Counted from the first letter of the stretch, positions 24,307-35,266 are shown. The stretch is 64,000 bases of DNA from Alistipes sp. (GCA_017399485.1 JAFQCA010000029.1:1-64000); one strand, 5' to 3'. Translations and numbers: made by a program. The notes: generated by a model not told the origin, from the letters alone.

Positions 24307-27291
24307 CTATTTTGTCTTCTTATCTGTACGACGCAAGATATCGTAAGCAATAGGTGTTGCGATAAATACTGAAGAGTATGTACCAATAATCACACCAAGC
24401 AACAATGCGAAGATGAAACCACGCAATGTCTCACCACCCAAGATGAACATCGCAAGCAATGTCACGATAGTTGTACCTGAGGTATTCATAGTACGAGACA
24501 ATGTAGAGGCAATAGCCTTGTTGATATTCTCGCCGATTGCACGCTTGGGATAGAGTGTAATGTACTCACGAATACGGTCAAAGATAACCACTGTATCGTT
24601 GATAGAGTAACCGATGATAGTCAATATAGCCGCGATGAAAGCCTGATTAACCTCCAAGTTGAACGGCATAATGTGATACAACATTGAGAAGATACCAATT
24701 ACCAAGAAGGCATTGTGAGCAAGTGCCAACGTTGCACCTGTAGCCCACTCCCAACGCTTAAATCGAACAGTGATATATAGACCGATTGCGATAAGTGAGA
24801 ACAACACTGCATAAAGGGCGCTATAAATCATATCCTTTGCAATAGCAGGACCAATCTTCTCAGAAGAGATGATACCATTGACATCCTCTTGTGTAGAGAT
24901 AAATCCATCCAGAGTAATAGGATAAGAGTAGAATCCCTTCAAAGCCTCATAGATGAGAGCATCTACCTCGGCTGTTGTCTCCTCCGATGTATCGTCATAC
25001 TTATACTGTGTAATAATACGCATTTGGTTCTCAGCGCCATACTGCTTAACCTCAACAGATGATTTGGTTGCATCATCGCTAACCAACGCCTTATCCAATG
25101 CAGCACGAACATCCTCGGCTGATACATTCTGGTCGAAACGTACTACATAGGTACGACCACCTGTAAAATCAACACCTGTATTAAGGCCCAATGTAGCGAG
25201 TGAAATCAAAGACAATACTACCAACGCACTAGAAACAATGTAAGAAACCTTACGCTTACCAATGAAATCAAACGAAACGTTAGCAAGCCAATTCTCAGAC
25301 CAAGAGCGAGAGAATGAAACTGTACCCCACTTAGCCTCAACCCACTCAAGCAACATACGAGTGATGAAGATAGCGCAGAAGAGTGATGTCAAGATACCGA
25401 TGATAAGTGTTGTAGCAAAACCCTGAACAGGGCCGTTACCAAAGATGAACAATACGATACCTGTGATGATTGTTGTCAACTGACCGTCGATAATGGCTGA
25501 ATATGCATTAGAGAAACCATCCTTGATAGCCAACGACAATCCCTTACCAGCACGCAACTCCTCCTTGATACGCTCGTAGATAATAACGTTGGCATCCACA
25601 GCCATACCCATTGTAAGAACGATACCTGCAATACCCGGCAAGGTAAGAACTGCGCCAAACGATACCAACACACCCATCAACAAGAAGATGTTAAGGATAA
25701 GCGCCAAGTCGGCCATCCATCCTGCTGTCTTATAGAACAAGCCCATATAGAGCAATACCAATACGAAGGCCAATACGAATGAGAACATACCTGCATTGAT
25801 AGACTCAGCACCGAGTGACGGACCTACCACTGTATCCTGAATGATACGAGCAGGTGCGGGAACCTTACCAGACTTCAATACGTTAGCCAAGTCATCAGCC
25901 TCCTGAATAGTAAAGTTACCTGTAATACGTGAACTACCACCCTCAATCTTATTGATTACGTTAGGAGCAGAATATACATAGCCATCCAGAACAATAGCGA
26001 TAGGCTTACCAATGTTCTGGCCTGTAAGTTGTGCCCACTGTGACGCACCGTTAGAGTTCATAATCAAATTAACCTCAGCATTAGCACTGCGGTCAGAGTA
26101 CTGCGACTGTGCGGTAGAAACAGCAGCACCATCCATAGCGGGCTTGCCATCAACAGAACGCAATGCATAAAGAGCAAAGCGACCACCGAACATCTCCTCA
26201 CCCTTGATACCCCACTTAAGTTGAAGGTCTGCAGGGAAGAGGTTTTGAACCTCAGGACGAGCAAGGTACTCGTTGATAGCAGGCATATCGGCAGCAGCGG
26301 CAGCACCCACGATGCAGCCACCTGAATATGACGGGTCTAACAATGCGAACAAGGGATTCTGCTCACGAGAGAAGCGTGAGGTAGACTCTGCTGCAACCTC
26401 GGCATTAGCGGCCTCGGCAACCTCTGCAACCAAATCTGAAGCGGTTTCTGCAGCGGCCTCTGTAGCCTCAGCAGCCTGCTCACCCTCAGCGGGTGCCTCT
26501 GTGCTCTGCTTGATGAGAGCATCAGCCTCTGCCAAAATAGGCAATACCTCCTCAGTTGTATATGTTACCCAGAACTCCAACGATGCTGAACCCTGCAAGA
26601 GTTTACGAACACGCTCAGGCTCCTTAACACCCGGCAACTCAACCAAGATACGGTTAGAGTTGGGCAAGCGCTGGATATTGGGCTGTGTTACACCAAAATG
26701 GTCGATACGGCTACGCAAGATATTGAATGATGCGGCAATAGCGGCATCTGTCTCTTCGCGGAGAACCTTCAATACCTCGTCATTTGTACTATTAGGTGTA
26801 ATATCCTGACGGTCAGGACTTACAAAGATAGCTGCCAATGAGCCACCGTTAGATGTCTCGGCATAAGCCTTTGCGAACTCTCCGATATAGTCATCTGTAC
26901 CTGCCTTCAAAGCCTCGTTAGCCTTCTCAATAGCAGCAACAAATGCGGGGTCATTCTGGCTATCACCTGCAAGCGACTTAACCAAATCCTGCACCTCAAT
27001 TTCGAGCATTACGTTCATACCACCCTTAAGGTCAAGACCAAGGTTTACCTCCTTTTCCTTGCACTCTTTGTAGGTGAAATCCTTAAGGCCGAGTAGACTG
27101 AATACGGGCTGATTCTGAACTGAATCCAGATAGTAAGCCTCGCGTGCAGGCTGCTCTGCCTCATCATAAGCAGCGGCATACGCCGCAGCCTTTTTCTCTA
27201 CGCCTCGTGTAATGAACGAGAACGAGAGCTGATAAATACATCCAATCACTAATAGGATTGCGAATAATTTAACTGCGCCTTTACTTTGCAT
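24307..27291 (-). CDS. secDF: Protein translocase SecDF fusion
   Basis: A 994-residue fusion of SecD and SecF, the usual form in Bacteroidota, that uses the proton gradient to help pull proteins across the membrane by the Sec channel. The first membrane helix is at about residues 9-30; the SecD periplasmic domain carries LGLDLKGGMNV near residue 84. The two six-helix bundles each contain their signature: GMAVDANVIIYERIKEE near 568 (SecD) and GYSINDTVVIFDRIRE near 890 (SecF). A low-complexity Ala/Glu-rich stretch (about 265-300) lies in the periplasmic loop. No yajC is next to it. Confidence 0.97.
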   Translation of the reverse strand: MQSKGAVKLFAILLVIGCIYQLSFSFITRGVEKKAAAYAAAYDEAEQPAREAYYLDSVQNQPVFSLLGLKDFTYKECKEKEVNLGLDLKGGMNVMLEIEVQDLVKSLAGDSQNDPAFVAAIEKANEALKAGTDDYIGEFAKAYAETSNGGSLAAIFVSPDRQDITPNSTNDEVLKVLREETDAAIAASFNILRSRIDHFGVTQPNIQRLPNSNRILVELPGVKEPERVRKLLQGSASLEFWVTYTTEEVLPILAEADALIKQSTEAPAEGEQAAEATEAAAETASDLVAEVAEAANAEVAAESTSRFSREQNPLFALLDPSYSGGCIVGAAAAADMPAINEYLARPEVQNLFPADLQLKWGIKGEEMFGGRFALYALRSVDGKPAMDGAAVSTAQSQYSDRSANAEVNLIMNSNGASQWAQLTGQNIGKPIAIVLDGYVYSAPNVINKIEGGSSRITGNFTIQEADDLANVLKSGKVPAPARIIQDTVVGPSLGAESINAGMFSFVLAFVLVLLYMGLFYKTAGWMADLALILNIFLLMGVLVSFGAVLTLPGIAGIVLTMGMAVDANVIIYERIKEELRAGKGLSLAIKDGFSNAYSAIIDGQLTTIITGIVLFIFGNGPVQGFATTLIIGILTSLFCAIFITRMLLEWVEAKWGTVSFSRSWSENWLANVSFDFIGKRKVSYIVSSALVVLSLISLATLGLNTGVDFTGGRTYVVRFDQNVSAEDVRAALDKALVSDDATKSSVEVKQYGAENQMRIITQYKYDDTSEETTAEVDALIYEALKGFYSYPITLDGFISTQEDVNGIISSEKIGPAIAKDMIYSALYAVLFSLIAIGLYITVRFKRWEWATGATLALAHNAFLVIGIFSMLYHIMPFNLEVNQAFIAAILTIIGYSINDTVVIFDRIREYITLYPKRAIGENINKAIASTLSRTMNTSGTTIVTLLAMFILGGETLRGFIFALLLGVIIGTYSSVFIATPIAYDILRRTDKKTK

Positions 27292-27393
27292 TTTGTTTAA
27301 TGTTTTTGTTTATATTATTTTATTCTACGTTATTTCGTCTTACTCCTCACGCAATTTCTCCTTACTCGTTGAGTAGGTCCGAAATTTAGTTTG

Positions 27394-27401
27394 CAAAGAT
27401 A
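27394..27401 (-). promoter_or_regulatory. -7 box of secDF
   Basis: TATCTTTG on the minus strand fits TAnnTTTG, about 100 bases before the secDF start. Confidence 0.55.
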
Positions 27402-27406
27402 ATAAA

Positions 27407-27452
27407 AAAAAGTCCAAAAATCTAATCTTAATGACCGATTTTCAGACTTTTT
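27407..27452 (-). terminator. Terminator after the deacetylase/serine-hydrolase gene
   Basis: Outer arms AAAAAGTC (27407-27414) and GACTTTTT (27445-27452) and inner arms AAAATC and GATTTT form a long hairpin with a T run on the minus strand. It abuts the secDF promoter. Confidence 0.65.
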
Positions 27453-27535
27453 GCTTAATATTTCGCATTTAACGCGTCAGCAACGCATTTTTCGGGATTT
27501 TCAACCCCGTTTTTGAGGCGTTTTGAGATTTATTT

Positions 27536-29380
27536 TCACTTCAATGCAGGAAGTAAGTATTTCCACACAAGATTGATTTCGGCCTGCATATCACCGACAT
27601 TCGCGGTCATTGCTATTACTGCATTCTGGTCGGGCATAACGATGATATATTGACCTGCTGCACCATCAGCGCGATAAGCATTATGGCGACAACGCCACAT
27701 CTGATAACCATAGCCCTGCAACCAATCACTATTCTTGGGTTTGATTTTAAGGTTTTCACGACGCACGCCAGCAGGCAAAGACTCCACCTGAGCCGAAGAA
27801 GCCGCAGCAACCCACTCCTCAGAGAGTATCTGACGACCATTCCACTTGCCTTTCTGCAAGAAGAGTTGGCCCATCTTTGCCAAATCCTCAGTCTTGAGAT
27901 ACAATCCCCAACCACCTGTATTGATGCCTTGCGGGCTCTCCTGCCAAGTGGCACCGACTATACCCAGCGGGCGGAACAGACGAGGATAGAGATAATCGAT
28001 AACTTTCTCGCCCGTAACTTTCTGAACGATAGCCGACAAAACATAAGTTGCCATACTATTATAGACATAAAACGTTCCCGGCTCGTGAACAAACGGAGCA
28101 GCGAGGAAATACTCTACCCAATCCTGACCCTCAGCCATATTCTTACGGTTGGGCTCAACATCGTGTCCCGAAGTCATTGTAAGCAGATGGCGAATCTCCA
28201 ACTTCTTGAGATTTTCACTCACCTCTGATGGCAATTTATCAGGGAAGAAAGATATGACCTTATCGGTTACATTCAATCGGCCTTCGGCAACGGCAAATCC
28301 GACAGCCGATGCTGTAAAGGTCTTGCTTACAGAGTTTAGGATATGAGGCTTATGCGGGTCGCCCTCACTCATCCACGCCTCCTTAACCACTTGGCCATCC
28401 TTCACAATCATAATACTATGAATATCCTGATTATCGGCCTTTATCGCCTCCAGATATTTATCAAAGGCTTTATTCAAAGTCTCATCGGCATCGGCACGTG
28501 GCAGGGATTTTATTAAATCATTATAACTGATGAGTTCGATATTGCACTCCTTGATTACTTGTTTAACCTTCTCGCTTGTAAACATATCGGTCACGCCTTG
28601 GCGGTCAATAGCAACATCCTCATAGCCGATATGGCCCACAGTCTGCATCTCCTCATTATCGAGCGCAGGGTGGTCGAGAAACATATATGTCTTTCCTGCC
28701 TCCAACGAGCGCAACATCTTGATAAAACTCTCCTCCTTCTCGGCTGAAGTCTTCTTGGGCCCTGCATACCAGGTACCATTAAGAGCATACTTTTCTCTTG
28801 CTCCGCGATGGTCCACAAGCGGGAGGTTATACTCATCGGCCAAGCGTTGCATCAACTGCTCGACTTCAGGAGCAAAACTCAATGAGCCCATATGGCCCGA
28901 AATATGGCTTATCTGAGGTATATTACGCAGAGCCATCTCGATTTGAGCACGCGCCTCACGCTCAATCTCGGCAATATTCCACTTACTCTCACTGATAGAC
29001 AATCCCGGATAGGCTTTGTTGGCACCCATCATCGGCAGGAAGTAACCATTCTTATCGACCAATGACGGACAATGAGTCAGAGGACGCCACTTTACATTAT
29101 CCCACTCACTTGTAAGCGTAAGATGCAGGCCCACATCGACGCCCGGGTTCTCGCGAAGCAGACGTGCTGCCTCTGGAAACCAAGCCGTTACGACCATCAC
29201 CTCGATGCTCGTCTCTATACCATTTTTATAGCCATCCAAACAGGCTATATTGGCAGCACGGAATGAGCCCATATCATCGGCTCGAACTATAAGTCGTGGA
29301 TTTTGTTGCGCAAAAAGCGAGGTTGCACACAGCACAAGCGCCACCACGCAACAGAGAGTTTTAATAGTCAGATTTTTCAT
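27536..29380 (-). CDS. Fusion of ChbG/YdjC-like deacetylase and class C beta-lactamase-like serine hydrolase
   Basis: A 614-residue exported protein (signal peptide about 1-24). Residues ~28-300 form a YdjC/ChbG-like carbohydrate deacetylase with its metal ligands visible: RADDMG (Asp35/Asp36), GLHLTL (His86) and ISGHMG (His163). Residues ~305-614 form a penicillin-binding/beta-lactamase class C domain with SVSK (Ser350, Lys353) as the S-x-x-K catalytic motif and YNS as the likely Tyr motif. Either domain alone is common; the fusion suggests an envelope enzyme removing acetyl groups from a glycan or oligosaccharide and hydrolysing an ester or peptide bond on the same substrate. It is a single-gene unit with a terminator behind it. 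Confidence 0.85.
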   Translation of the reverse strand: MKNLTIKTLCCVVALVLCATSLFAQQNPRLIVRADDMGSFRAANIACLDGYKNGIETSIEVMVVTAWFPEAARLLRENPGVDVGLHLTLTSEWDNVKWRPLTHCPSLVDKNGYFLPMMGANKAYPGLSISESKWNIAEIEREARAQIEMALRNIPQISHISGHMGSLSFAPEVEQLMQRLADEYNLPLVDHRGAREKYALNGTWYAGPKKTSAEKEESFIKMLRSLEAGKTYMFLDHPALDNEEMQTVGHIGYEDVAIDRQGVTDMFTSEKVKQVIKECNIELISYNDLIKSLPRADADETLNKAFDKYLEAIKADNQDIHSIMIVKDGQVVKEAWMSEGDPHKPHILNSVSKTFTASAVGFAVAEGRLNVTDKVISFFPDKLPSEVSENLKKLEIRHLLTMTSGHDVEPNRKNMAEGQDWVEYFLAAPFVHEPGTFYVYNSMATYVLSAIVQKVTGEKVIDYLYPRLFRPLGIVGATWQESPQGINTGGWGLYLKTEDLAKMGQLFLQKGKWNGRQILSEEWVAAASSAQVESLPAGVRRENLKIKPKNSDWLQGYGYQMWRCRHNAYRADGAAGQYIIVMPDQNAVIAMTANVGDMQAEINLVWKYLLPALK

Positions 29381-29461
29381 AAGTGTAATATTTCGGTTAG
29401 CAATTATACAAAACTAACAAATTATCATTAGACAGACAAACTTTCGATACAATTTATACAA

Positions 29462-29498
29462 CAAAAAAAGTGGTCATCCCCAAAAGGACAACCACTTT
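29462..29498 (-). terminator. Terminator of dnaK
   Basis: AAAGTGGT (29467-29474) pairs with ACCACTTT (29491-29498) and the stem continues through TCC/GGA; on the minus strand a T7 run follows. Confidence 0.85.
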
Positions 29499-29553
29499 AT
29501 ATAGGATATCGCACAAAGCGATATTACTTGCAAAAATGCATTGGGTCGGGAAA

Positions 29554-31464
29554 TTACTTAACCTCCTCGAACTCTACGTCCTCAGGCTGCTGTGCACCAC
29601 CCTGCGCGCCTGCATCAGATGCTGCGCCCTGCTGTGCTCCACCTTGTGCCTGCTGTTGAGCCTGTTGAGCAGCATACAAATCCTGTGATGCAGCCTGCCA
29701 AGCATTGTTGAGTTCTGTAATAGCGGCATCGATAGCGGCAACATCCTGATTCTTATGAGCCTCCTTCAACTTGGCAAGTGCGCCCTCGATAGCAGACTTC
29801 TTGTCGGCAGGAATCTTATCGCCATACTCCTTGAGTTGCTTCTCAGTAGCAAAGATATTTGAGTCGGCTGCATTAACCTTATCAACACGCTCCTTCTCGG
29901 CCTTATCCTTCTCCTCGTTAGCCTTAGCCTCATCACGCATACGCTGAATCTCCTGCTCAGTCAAACCTGAAGATGCCTCAATACGAATCTTCTGCTCCTT
30001 ACCTGTACCCTTATCCTTTGCTGAAACATTCAAGATACCATTTGCATCGATATCGAATGTAACCTCAATCTGAGGAACGCCACGCGGTGCTGCAGGAATA
30101 CCATCCAAATGGAAACGACCAATTGACTTATTGTCACGTGCCATAGGACGCTCACCCTGACATACGTTAATCTCTACCGAAGGCTGATTATCGGCTGCAG
30201 TTGAGAAGACCTCACTCTTGCGAGTGGGGATAGTCGTGTTAGCCTCAATAAGTTTTGTAAACACGCCACCCAGAGTCTCGATACCGAGTGACAATGGAGT
30301 AACATCCAACAAAAGCACGTCCTTAACCTCGCCTGTCAATACACCACCTTGAATAGCAGCACCAATCGCCACAACCTCATCGGGGTTTACCGACTTGTTG
30401 GGAGTCTTACCAAAGAATGACTCTACAATAGCCTGAATAGCGGGGATACGTGTAGAACCACCAACCAAGATAACCTCATCGATATCGCTTGCAGAAAGGC
30501 CTGCATCACGCAAAGCAATCTTACAAGGCTCGATAGTCTTCTGGATGAGGTGGTCGCTCAGTTGCTCAAACTTTGCACGTGTCAAAGGCATAACCAAGTG
30601 CTGGGGAATACCATTCACAGGCATAATGTAAGGCAAGTTAATCTCGGTTGTAGTAGAAGCCGACAACTCAATCTTCGCCTTCTCGGCAGCCTCCTTCAAA
30701 CGCTGCAAAGCCATAGCGTCGTGACGAAGGTCAATGCCGTGCTCGGCCTTGAAAGCCTCTGCCATATAGTCGATAAGAACGTGGTCGAAGTCATCACCAC
30801 CGAGATGGGTATCACCGTTTGTTGATTTTACTTCAAATACGCCATCGCCCAACTCCAAGATAGAGATATCGAATGTACCTCCACCCAAGTCAAATACGGC
30901 AACCTTCATATCGGCATCCTTCTTATCAAGACCGTAAGCCAATGCAGCAGCGGTAGGCTCGTTGATAATACGACGAACTGTCAAACCTGCAATCTCGCCT
31001 GCCTCCTTAGTAGCCTGACGCTGTGAATCAGAGAAGTAAGCAGGAACTGTGATAACGGCCTCCGAAACCTCCTGACCAAGATAATCCTCTGCAGTCTTCT
31101 TCATCTTCTGAAGAATGATAGCCGAAATCTCCTGAGGAGTGTACTGACGACCATCAATATCGACACGAGGAGTATTATTATCACCACGTACGATGTTGTA
31201 CGGAGCGCGAGTAATATCGTTTGCCACATTGTCATACTTCTCTCCCATAAAACGCTTGATTGAGAAAACCGTACGCTTGGGGTTAGTGATAGCCTGACGC
31301 TTGGCAGGGTCACCCACCTTACGCTCCGAATTGTCGGTAAAGGCTACAATAGAAGGAGTGGTACGATGACCCTCCGAGTTGGGGATAACAACAGGCTCGT
31401 TACCCTCCATTACAGATACACACGAATTAGTTGTACCCAAATCAATACCAATAATCTTTCCCAT
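29554..31464 (-). CDS. dnaK: Molecular chaperone DnaK (Hsp70)
   Basis: A 636-residue Hsp70: ATPase domain opening [25 protein letters not shown] near residue 195, [10 protein letters not shown] near 340; substrate domain from about 390 ([14 protein letters not shown]); helical lid and a Gln/Ala/Gly-rich tail ending EFEEVK. It folds nascent and damaged proteins with DnaJ and GrpE, which are not in the window. The gene is monocistronic here: a terminator follows and a divergent CotH gene lies 349 bases upstream. Confidence 0.98.
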   Translation of the reverse strand: MGKIIGIDLGTTNSCVSVMEGNEPVVIPNSEGHRTTPSIVAFTDNSERKVGDPAKRQAITNPKRTVFSIKRFMGEKYDNVANDITRAPYNIVRGDNNTPRVDIDGRQYTPQEISAIILQKMKKTAEDYLGQEVSEAVITVPAYFSDSQRQATKEAGEIAGLTVRRIINEPTAAALAYGLDKKDADMKVAVFDLGGGTFDISILELGDGVFEVKSTNGDTHLGGDDFDHVLIDYMAEAFKAEHGIDLRHDAMALQRLKEAAEKAKIELSASTTTEINLPYIMPVNGIPQHLVMPLTRAKFEQLSDHLIQKTIEPCKIALRDAGLSASDIDEVILVGGSTRIPAIQAIVESFFGKTPNKSVNPDEVVAIGAAIQGGVLTGEVKDVLLLDVTPLSLGIETLGGVFTKLIEANTTIPTRKSEVFSTAADNQPSVEINVCQGERPMARDNKSIGRFHLDGIPAAPRGVPQIEVTFDIDANGILNVSAKDKGTGKEQKIRIEASSGLTEQEIQRMRDEAKANEEKDKAEKERVDKVNAADSNIFATEKQLKEYGDKIPADKKSAIEGALAKLKEAHKNQDVAAIDAAITELNNAWQAASQDLYAAQQAQQQAQGGAQQGAASDAGAQGGAQQPEDVEFEEVK

Positions 31465-31735
31465 AATAGTTTAATGTTTATTTGTTCTTAATTATTTTTC
31501 CGTTTTTGTGACACCGAATTGTTAATTATCGCACCATCGGTGGTCGATAGTTATACAAACAAAGGTTATACCAAACATATTTTTACACTAAAATAGACCA
31601 ACAACGCCCGATTATGGCATAAAAAACTGACACAAGTCGCGCGAAGTCTGCCATTTTGTCCGACAAGAAGAATGACACTCTAAAAATATCTGCCAATTTG
31701 CACTGTTATACAAATAACAAAAAATCATAAAATTG
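31465..31735. other. Divergent intergenic region dnaK/CotH
   Basis: No gene is seen. It contains the dnaK promoter region. Just upstream of dnaK, minus strand, TATAACCTTTG near 31560-31580 is an imperfect -7 match. Further up, TGTGTCAGTTTTTTATGC on the minus strand resembles heat-shock upstream sequences but I cannot assign it. The plus-strand CotH promoter is listed next. Confidence 0.4.
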
Positions 31736-31766
31736 TTTGTATAATTACATTTTTTGTTTAATTTTG
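31736..31766 (+). promoter_or_regulatory. Promoter of the CotH pair
   Basis: TTTG (31736-31739), a 19-base spacer and TAATTTTG (31759-31766) form a near-ideal Bacteroidota promoter, 48 bases before the ATG at 31814. Confidence 0.8.
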
Positions 31767-31813
31767 TAATATAATGATTAGAAAAATAACCTATTACCTA
31801 AAATTTTATCATT

Positions 31814-33505
31814 ATGAAATTGGCACACACCCGTATATCGATTCTACTGATGCTTGCCGCAATGATAGTAATGGCTGCTACGTTTGCTGCGTGTGGCGAC
31901 GACGACACTACACCCACACCGCCGGCACAAGAGGAACCAGACAAACCCAACAAAGAGGAACAACCCAAAGATGAGAATGAGGAGGAAGAAGAAAAAGACC
32001 TCTGTGACACAAACTACAACATCACAAAGGTCACATTCCCCATACATCGCAACGCTGCATTAAGCAATACTGTTACAATATACCCCAATGAAAACAATGT
32101 CTTCAGAGAGAGGGTTTTTGCAAGTCAAAACAGCGACGGCCACTCATATTTGATGCCAAGCAACCTCACGAAACTATATATAGAGTTCGAGAGTGATGCT
32201 AACGCTATATATATCAATGGTGTAGAGTATAAATCGAGTAGTGCATACGACTTTTCTCAGCCTACGACGGTGACGGCTTATGCCGACTCGGGAACAGAGA
32301 AGAGTTATACTATTATATTGGATAATTTCACGGGGCTGCCGATTATCTACATCAACACTGTATCAGGGCAGGAGATAAAGAGTAAAGATACTTATGAAGA
32401 TGCAACGATTGAAATTATCGGAACTGACGACCTGCCTGGATTGGCGAAGATGAATATGCGTATTCACGGACGCGGCAACTCGTCGTGGGATACATTCAAA
32501 AAGAAGCCGTCATATACAATAAGTCTCGACACAAAGCAAAAAATATTCGGTATGCCCAAGCACAAAAAATGGGTACTCATTAGTAATTACCGCGACAAAA
32601 CACTACTGCGAAATAATGTGGCGTGGTGGATATCAAGCAAACTATCGGGAATAAAATATACGCCACGCTTCCAACACGCCGAACTGATTCTAAATGGCCG
32701 ACACAGAGGTGTATATCAGTTGGTCGAACAAGTCAGAATAGACGATGACCGCGTGAACATCAACGAGATGCAACCTACCGACACCGAAGGTGAAGCAATT
32801 ACGGGTGGATATATCATCGAGTTAGACCGAGGTAGTGATGCCGACCAATGGGGATGGGCCCTACCCTATTTGCAAGGCAGTTCTCACCGCGCAAACATCA
32901 AGAAACCAAAGATTGACGAGAGCAACCAAGCGCAACACGATTACATAAAGGATTATCTATTCAAGGTAGATGAACTACTCGGCACATCGGACGATATGGA
33001 GTATGTAATGGAGAAGTATATCGATATGCCCTCGTGGGCAGCGCAATGGCTCGTGTTTGAACTTTCGGGTACGCCAGAGCCAAATGGCCCGAATAGTTGG
33101 TACACATATAAGGATAAGAGTGACGATAAATGGTATTGCGGACCGCCCTGGGATTTCGATTATAGGTCTTATTTAACATCGACAGCCAACGGCTGGGTGA
33201 GTAAAAATTATGTCTACCAACAACAAATGAGGCAATATGCCCCATATAGAGAGATACTCCTTCAGCAATGGAAAGAGATAGAGCCGCTATTACCAGAGTT
33301 GATTGATTACATCAACGAGCAGAGAGAATATATGCGTTATTCGGCAGAGGCAAATTGGTATATTCACGACCAAAACCTAATTGACGATAACCGCCGTGAG
33401 AATGGTGACGAATTTATTGCATCGGACAGTGCCATTGACCGTATGATTGAATATCTGGAGCAGAAATGGGCATTTGTCAGCAACAACATACACAACTTGC
33501 AATAG
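31814..33505 (+). CDS. CotH kinase-like lipoprotein, copy 1
   Basis: A 563-residue protein with a lipoprotein signal (AATFAACGDDD, about Cys27) and a Glu/Lys/Pro-rich linker (about residues 30-60). A short beta domain (about 60-175) precedes a CotH kinase-like domain (about 200-520): RIHGRGNSSW near 216, SYTISLDTKQK, WVLISNYRDKTLLRNNVAWWIS near 260, ELILNGRHRGVYQLVEQVRID near 295. CotH proteins are atypical kinases: spore-coat CotH phosphorylates CotB, others are invasins or glycosylated-surface proteins. Here the domain is exported and displayed. A near-identical paralogue follows. Confidence 0.88.
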   Translation: MKLAHTRISILLMLAAMIVMAATFAACGDDDTTPTPPAQEEPDKPNKEEQPKDENEEEEEKDLCDTNYNITKVTFPIHRNAALSNTVTIYPNENNVFRERVFASQNSDGHSYLMPSNLTKLYIEFESDANAIYINGVEYKSSSAYDFSQPTTVTAYADSGTEKSYTIILDNFTGLPIIYINTVSGQEIKSKDTYEDATIEIIGTDDLPGLAKMNMRIHGRGNSSWDTFKKKPSYTISLDTKQKIFGMPKHKKWVLISNYRDKTLLRNNVAWWISSKLSGIKYTPRFQHAELILNGRHRGVYQLVEQVRIDDDRVNINEMQPTDTEGEAITGGYIIELDRGSDADQWGWALPYLQGSSHRANIKKPKIDESNQAQHDYIKDYLFKVDELLGTSDDMEYVMEKYIDMPSWAAQWLVFELSGTPEPNGPNSWYTYKDKSDDKWYCGPPWDFDYRSYLTSTANGWVSKNYVYQQQMRQYAPYREILLQQWKEIEPLLPELIDYINEQREYMRYSAEANWYIHDQNLIDDNRRENGDEFIASDSAIDRMIEYLEQKWAFVSNNIHNLQ

Positions 33506-33571
33506 CCTGAAATCAGTATTCACCTCAAGAAATATATTACGACAAAACAACCAATGTAAAATCATTAAATT

Positions 33572-35266
33572 ATGAAGATGCATACTCGTATATTCACGTT
33601 TTTGCTGTTTGTCGCAATAGCCTTTACGACATCGCAATTTATCGCTTGTGGCGAAGATAATACAGAGCCTGCACCTGTCACACCGCCCGAAAAAGAGGAG
33701 CCGGCAAAGAAACCCAATGAGGATAAGCAGGAGGAAGATGAGGGAGAGAAATCAGAGCCGTGTGATACTAATTACAACATCACAAAGGTCACATTTCCCA
33801 TACATCGCAACGCTGCATTAAGCAATACTGTTACAATATATCCCGATGAAAACAATGTCTTCAGAGAGAGGGTTTTTGCGAGTCAAAATAGCGATGGCCA
33901 CTCATATTTGATGCCGAGCAACCTCACGAAACTATATATTGAGTTCGAGAGCGACGCTAACGCCATATATATCAATGGTGTAGAGTATAAATCGAGTAGC
34001 GCATACGACTTTTCTCAACCAACCACCATTACGGCTTATGCCGACTCGGGAACAGAGAAGAGTTATACTATCATATTGGACAATTTTACGGGGCTACCTA
34101 TTATTTATATCAACACAGCATCGGGACAAGAGGTAAAAGACAAAGAGAACTACGAAGATGCAACGATTGAGATTGTAGGGACTGACGACCTGCCGGGATT
34201 GACAAAAATGAATATGCGTATTCACGGACGAGGAAACGTATCTTGGACTGCATTCAAGAAGAAACAATCCTACACGATAAGCCTCGATTCAAAGCAGAAG
34301 GTGTTAGGAATGCCCAAACACAAAAAATGGGTACTCATCAGTAACTACCGCGATAAAACACTACTTCGCAATAATGTAGCGTGGTGGATATCGAGCCATC
34401 TGCCCGGAATAAAATATACACCTCGCTTCCAGCACGCCGAACTTATTCTAAATGGCAGACATCGTGGCGTATATCAGGTAGTTGAGCAGGTCAGAATAGA
34501 CAACGACCGCGTTGATATCAATGAAATGCAACCTACGGACACTGAAGGTGAAGCGATTACGGGAGGCTACCTTATTGAGTTGGACCGTATGTCGGACGAC
34601 ACCGACCAATGGCGATGGGTACTACCTCATTTACAGGGAGGTACACATCAAGCAAATATAAAAAAGCCCAAAATTGACGAGAGTAACCAAGCGCAACACG
34701 ACTACATAAAGGATTATCTATTCAAGGTAGATGAACTACTCGGAACATCGAACGATATGGAGTATGTGATGGAGAAATATATCGATATGCCCTCGTGGGC
34801 AGCGCAATGGCTTGTATTTGAACTATCGGGCACACCAGAACCAAATGGTCCCAACAGTTGGTACACATATAAGGAAAAGAGTGACGACAAGTGGTATTGC
34901 GGGCCTCCTTGGGATTTCGATTACCAATCATTTGTGCCTTCAACTGCAAAGCAATTCCGTAACAAAAGTTATGTTTATCAGCCCCAAATGCGCAAATACG
35001 AGCCTTACAGGGAGGAACTTATCAGACAATGGGAGGCAGTACAACCACTATTGCCCGATTTGATTAACTATATAAACGAGCAACGCGAGTATATGCGCTA
35101 CTCTGCTGAGGCGAATTGGTATATTCACGAACAGAACTTAAAGGACGACCAAAGTCATCAGAATGGTGACGAATATATTCCGAGTGACTCCGCCATTGAC
35201 CGTATGATTGAGTATCTTTATACGAAGTGGGATTATGTAGAGAATAATATCCGTAACTTGAAATAA
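33572..35266 (+). CDS. CotH kinase-like lipoprotein, copy 2
   Basis: A 564-residue paralogue of the preceding gene with the same layout: lipoprotein signal (IACGEDN, about Cys27), a diverged charged linker (about residues 30-60), beta domain (about 62-175) and CotH domain (about 200-520) with RIHGRGNVSW, WVLISNYRDKTLLRNNVAWWIS and ELILNGRHRGVYQVVEQVRID. The N-termini and linkers differ most; the beta domain is almost identical in protein and DNA. No -7 box is seen in the 66-base gap, so it is probably co-transcribed with copy 1, and a terminator follows it. The tandem pair looks like a recent duplication or gene conversion. Confidence 0.88.
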   Translation: MKMHTRIFTFLLFVAIAFTTSQFIACGEDNTEPAPVTPPEKEEPAKKPNEDKQEEDEGEKSEPCDTNYNITKVTFPIHRNAALSNTVTIYPDENNVFRERVFASQNSDGHSYLMPSNLTKLYIEFESDANAIYINGVEYKSSSAYDFSQPTTITAYADSGTEKSYTIILDNFTGLPIIYINTASGQEVKDKENYEDATIEIVGTDDLPGLTKMNMRIHGRGNVSWTAFKKKQSYTISLDSKQKVLGMPKHKKWVLISNYRDKTLLRNNVAWWISSHLPGIKYTPRFQHAELILNGRHRGVYQVVEQVRIDNDRVDINEMQPTDTEGEAITGGYLIELDRMSDDTDQWRWVLPHLQGGTHQANIKKPKIDESNQAQHDYIKDYLFKVDELLGTSNDMEYVMEKYIDMPSWAAQWLVFELSGTPEPNGPNSWYTYKEKSDDKWYCGPPWDFDYQSFVPSTAKQFRNKSYVYQPQMRKYEPYREELIRQWEAVQPLLPDLINYINEQREYMRYSAEANWYIHEQNLKDDQSHQNGDEYIPSDSAIDRMIEYLYTKWDYVENNIRNLK

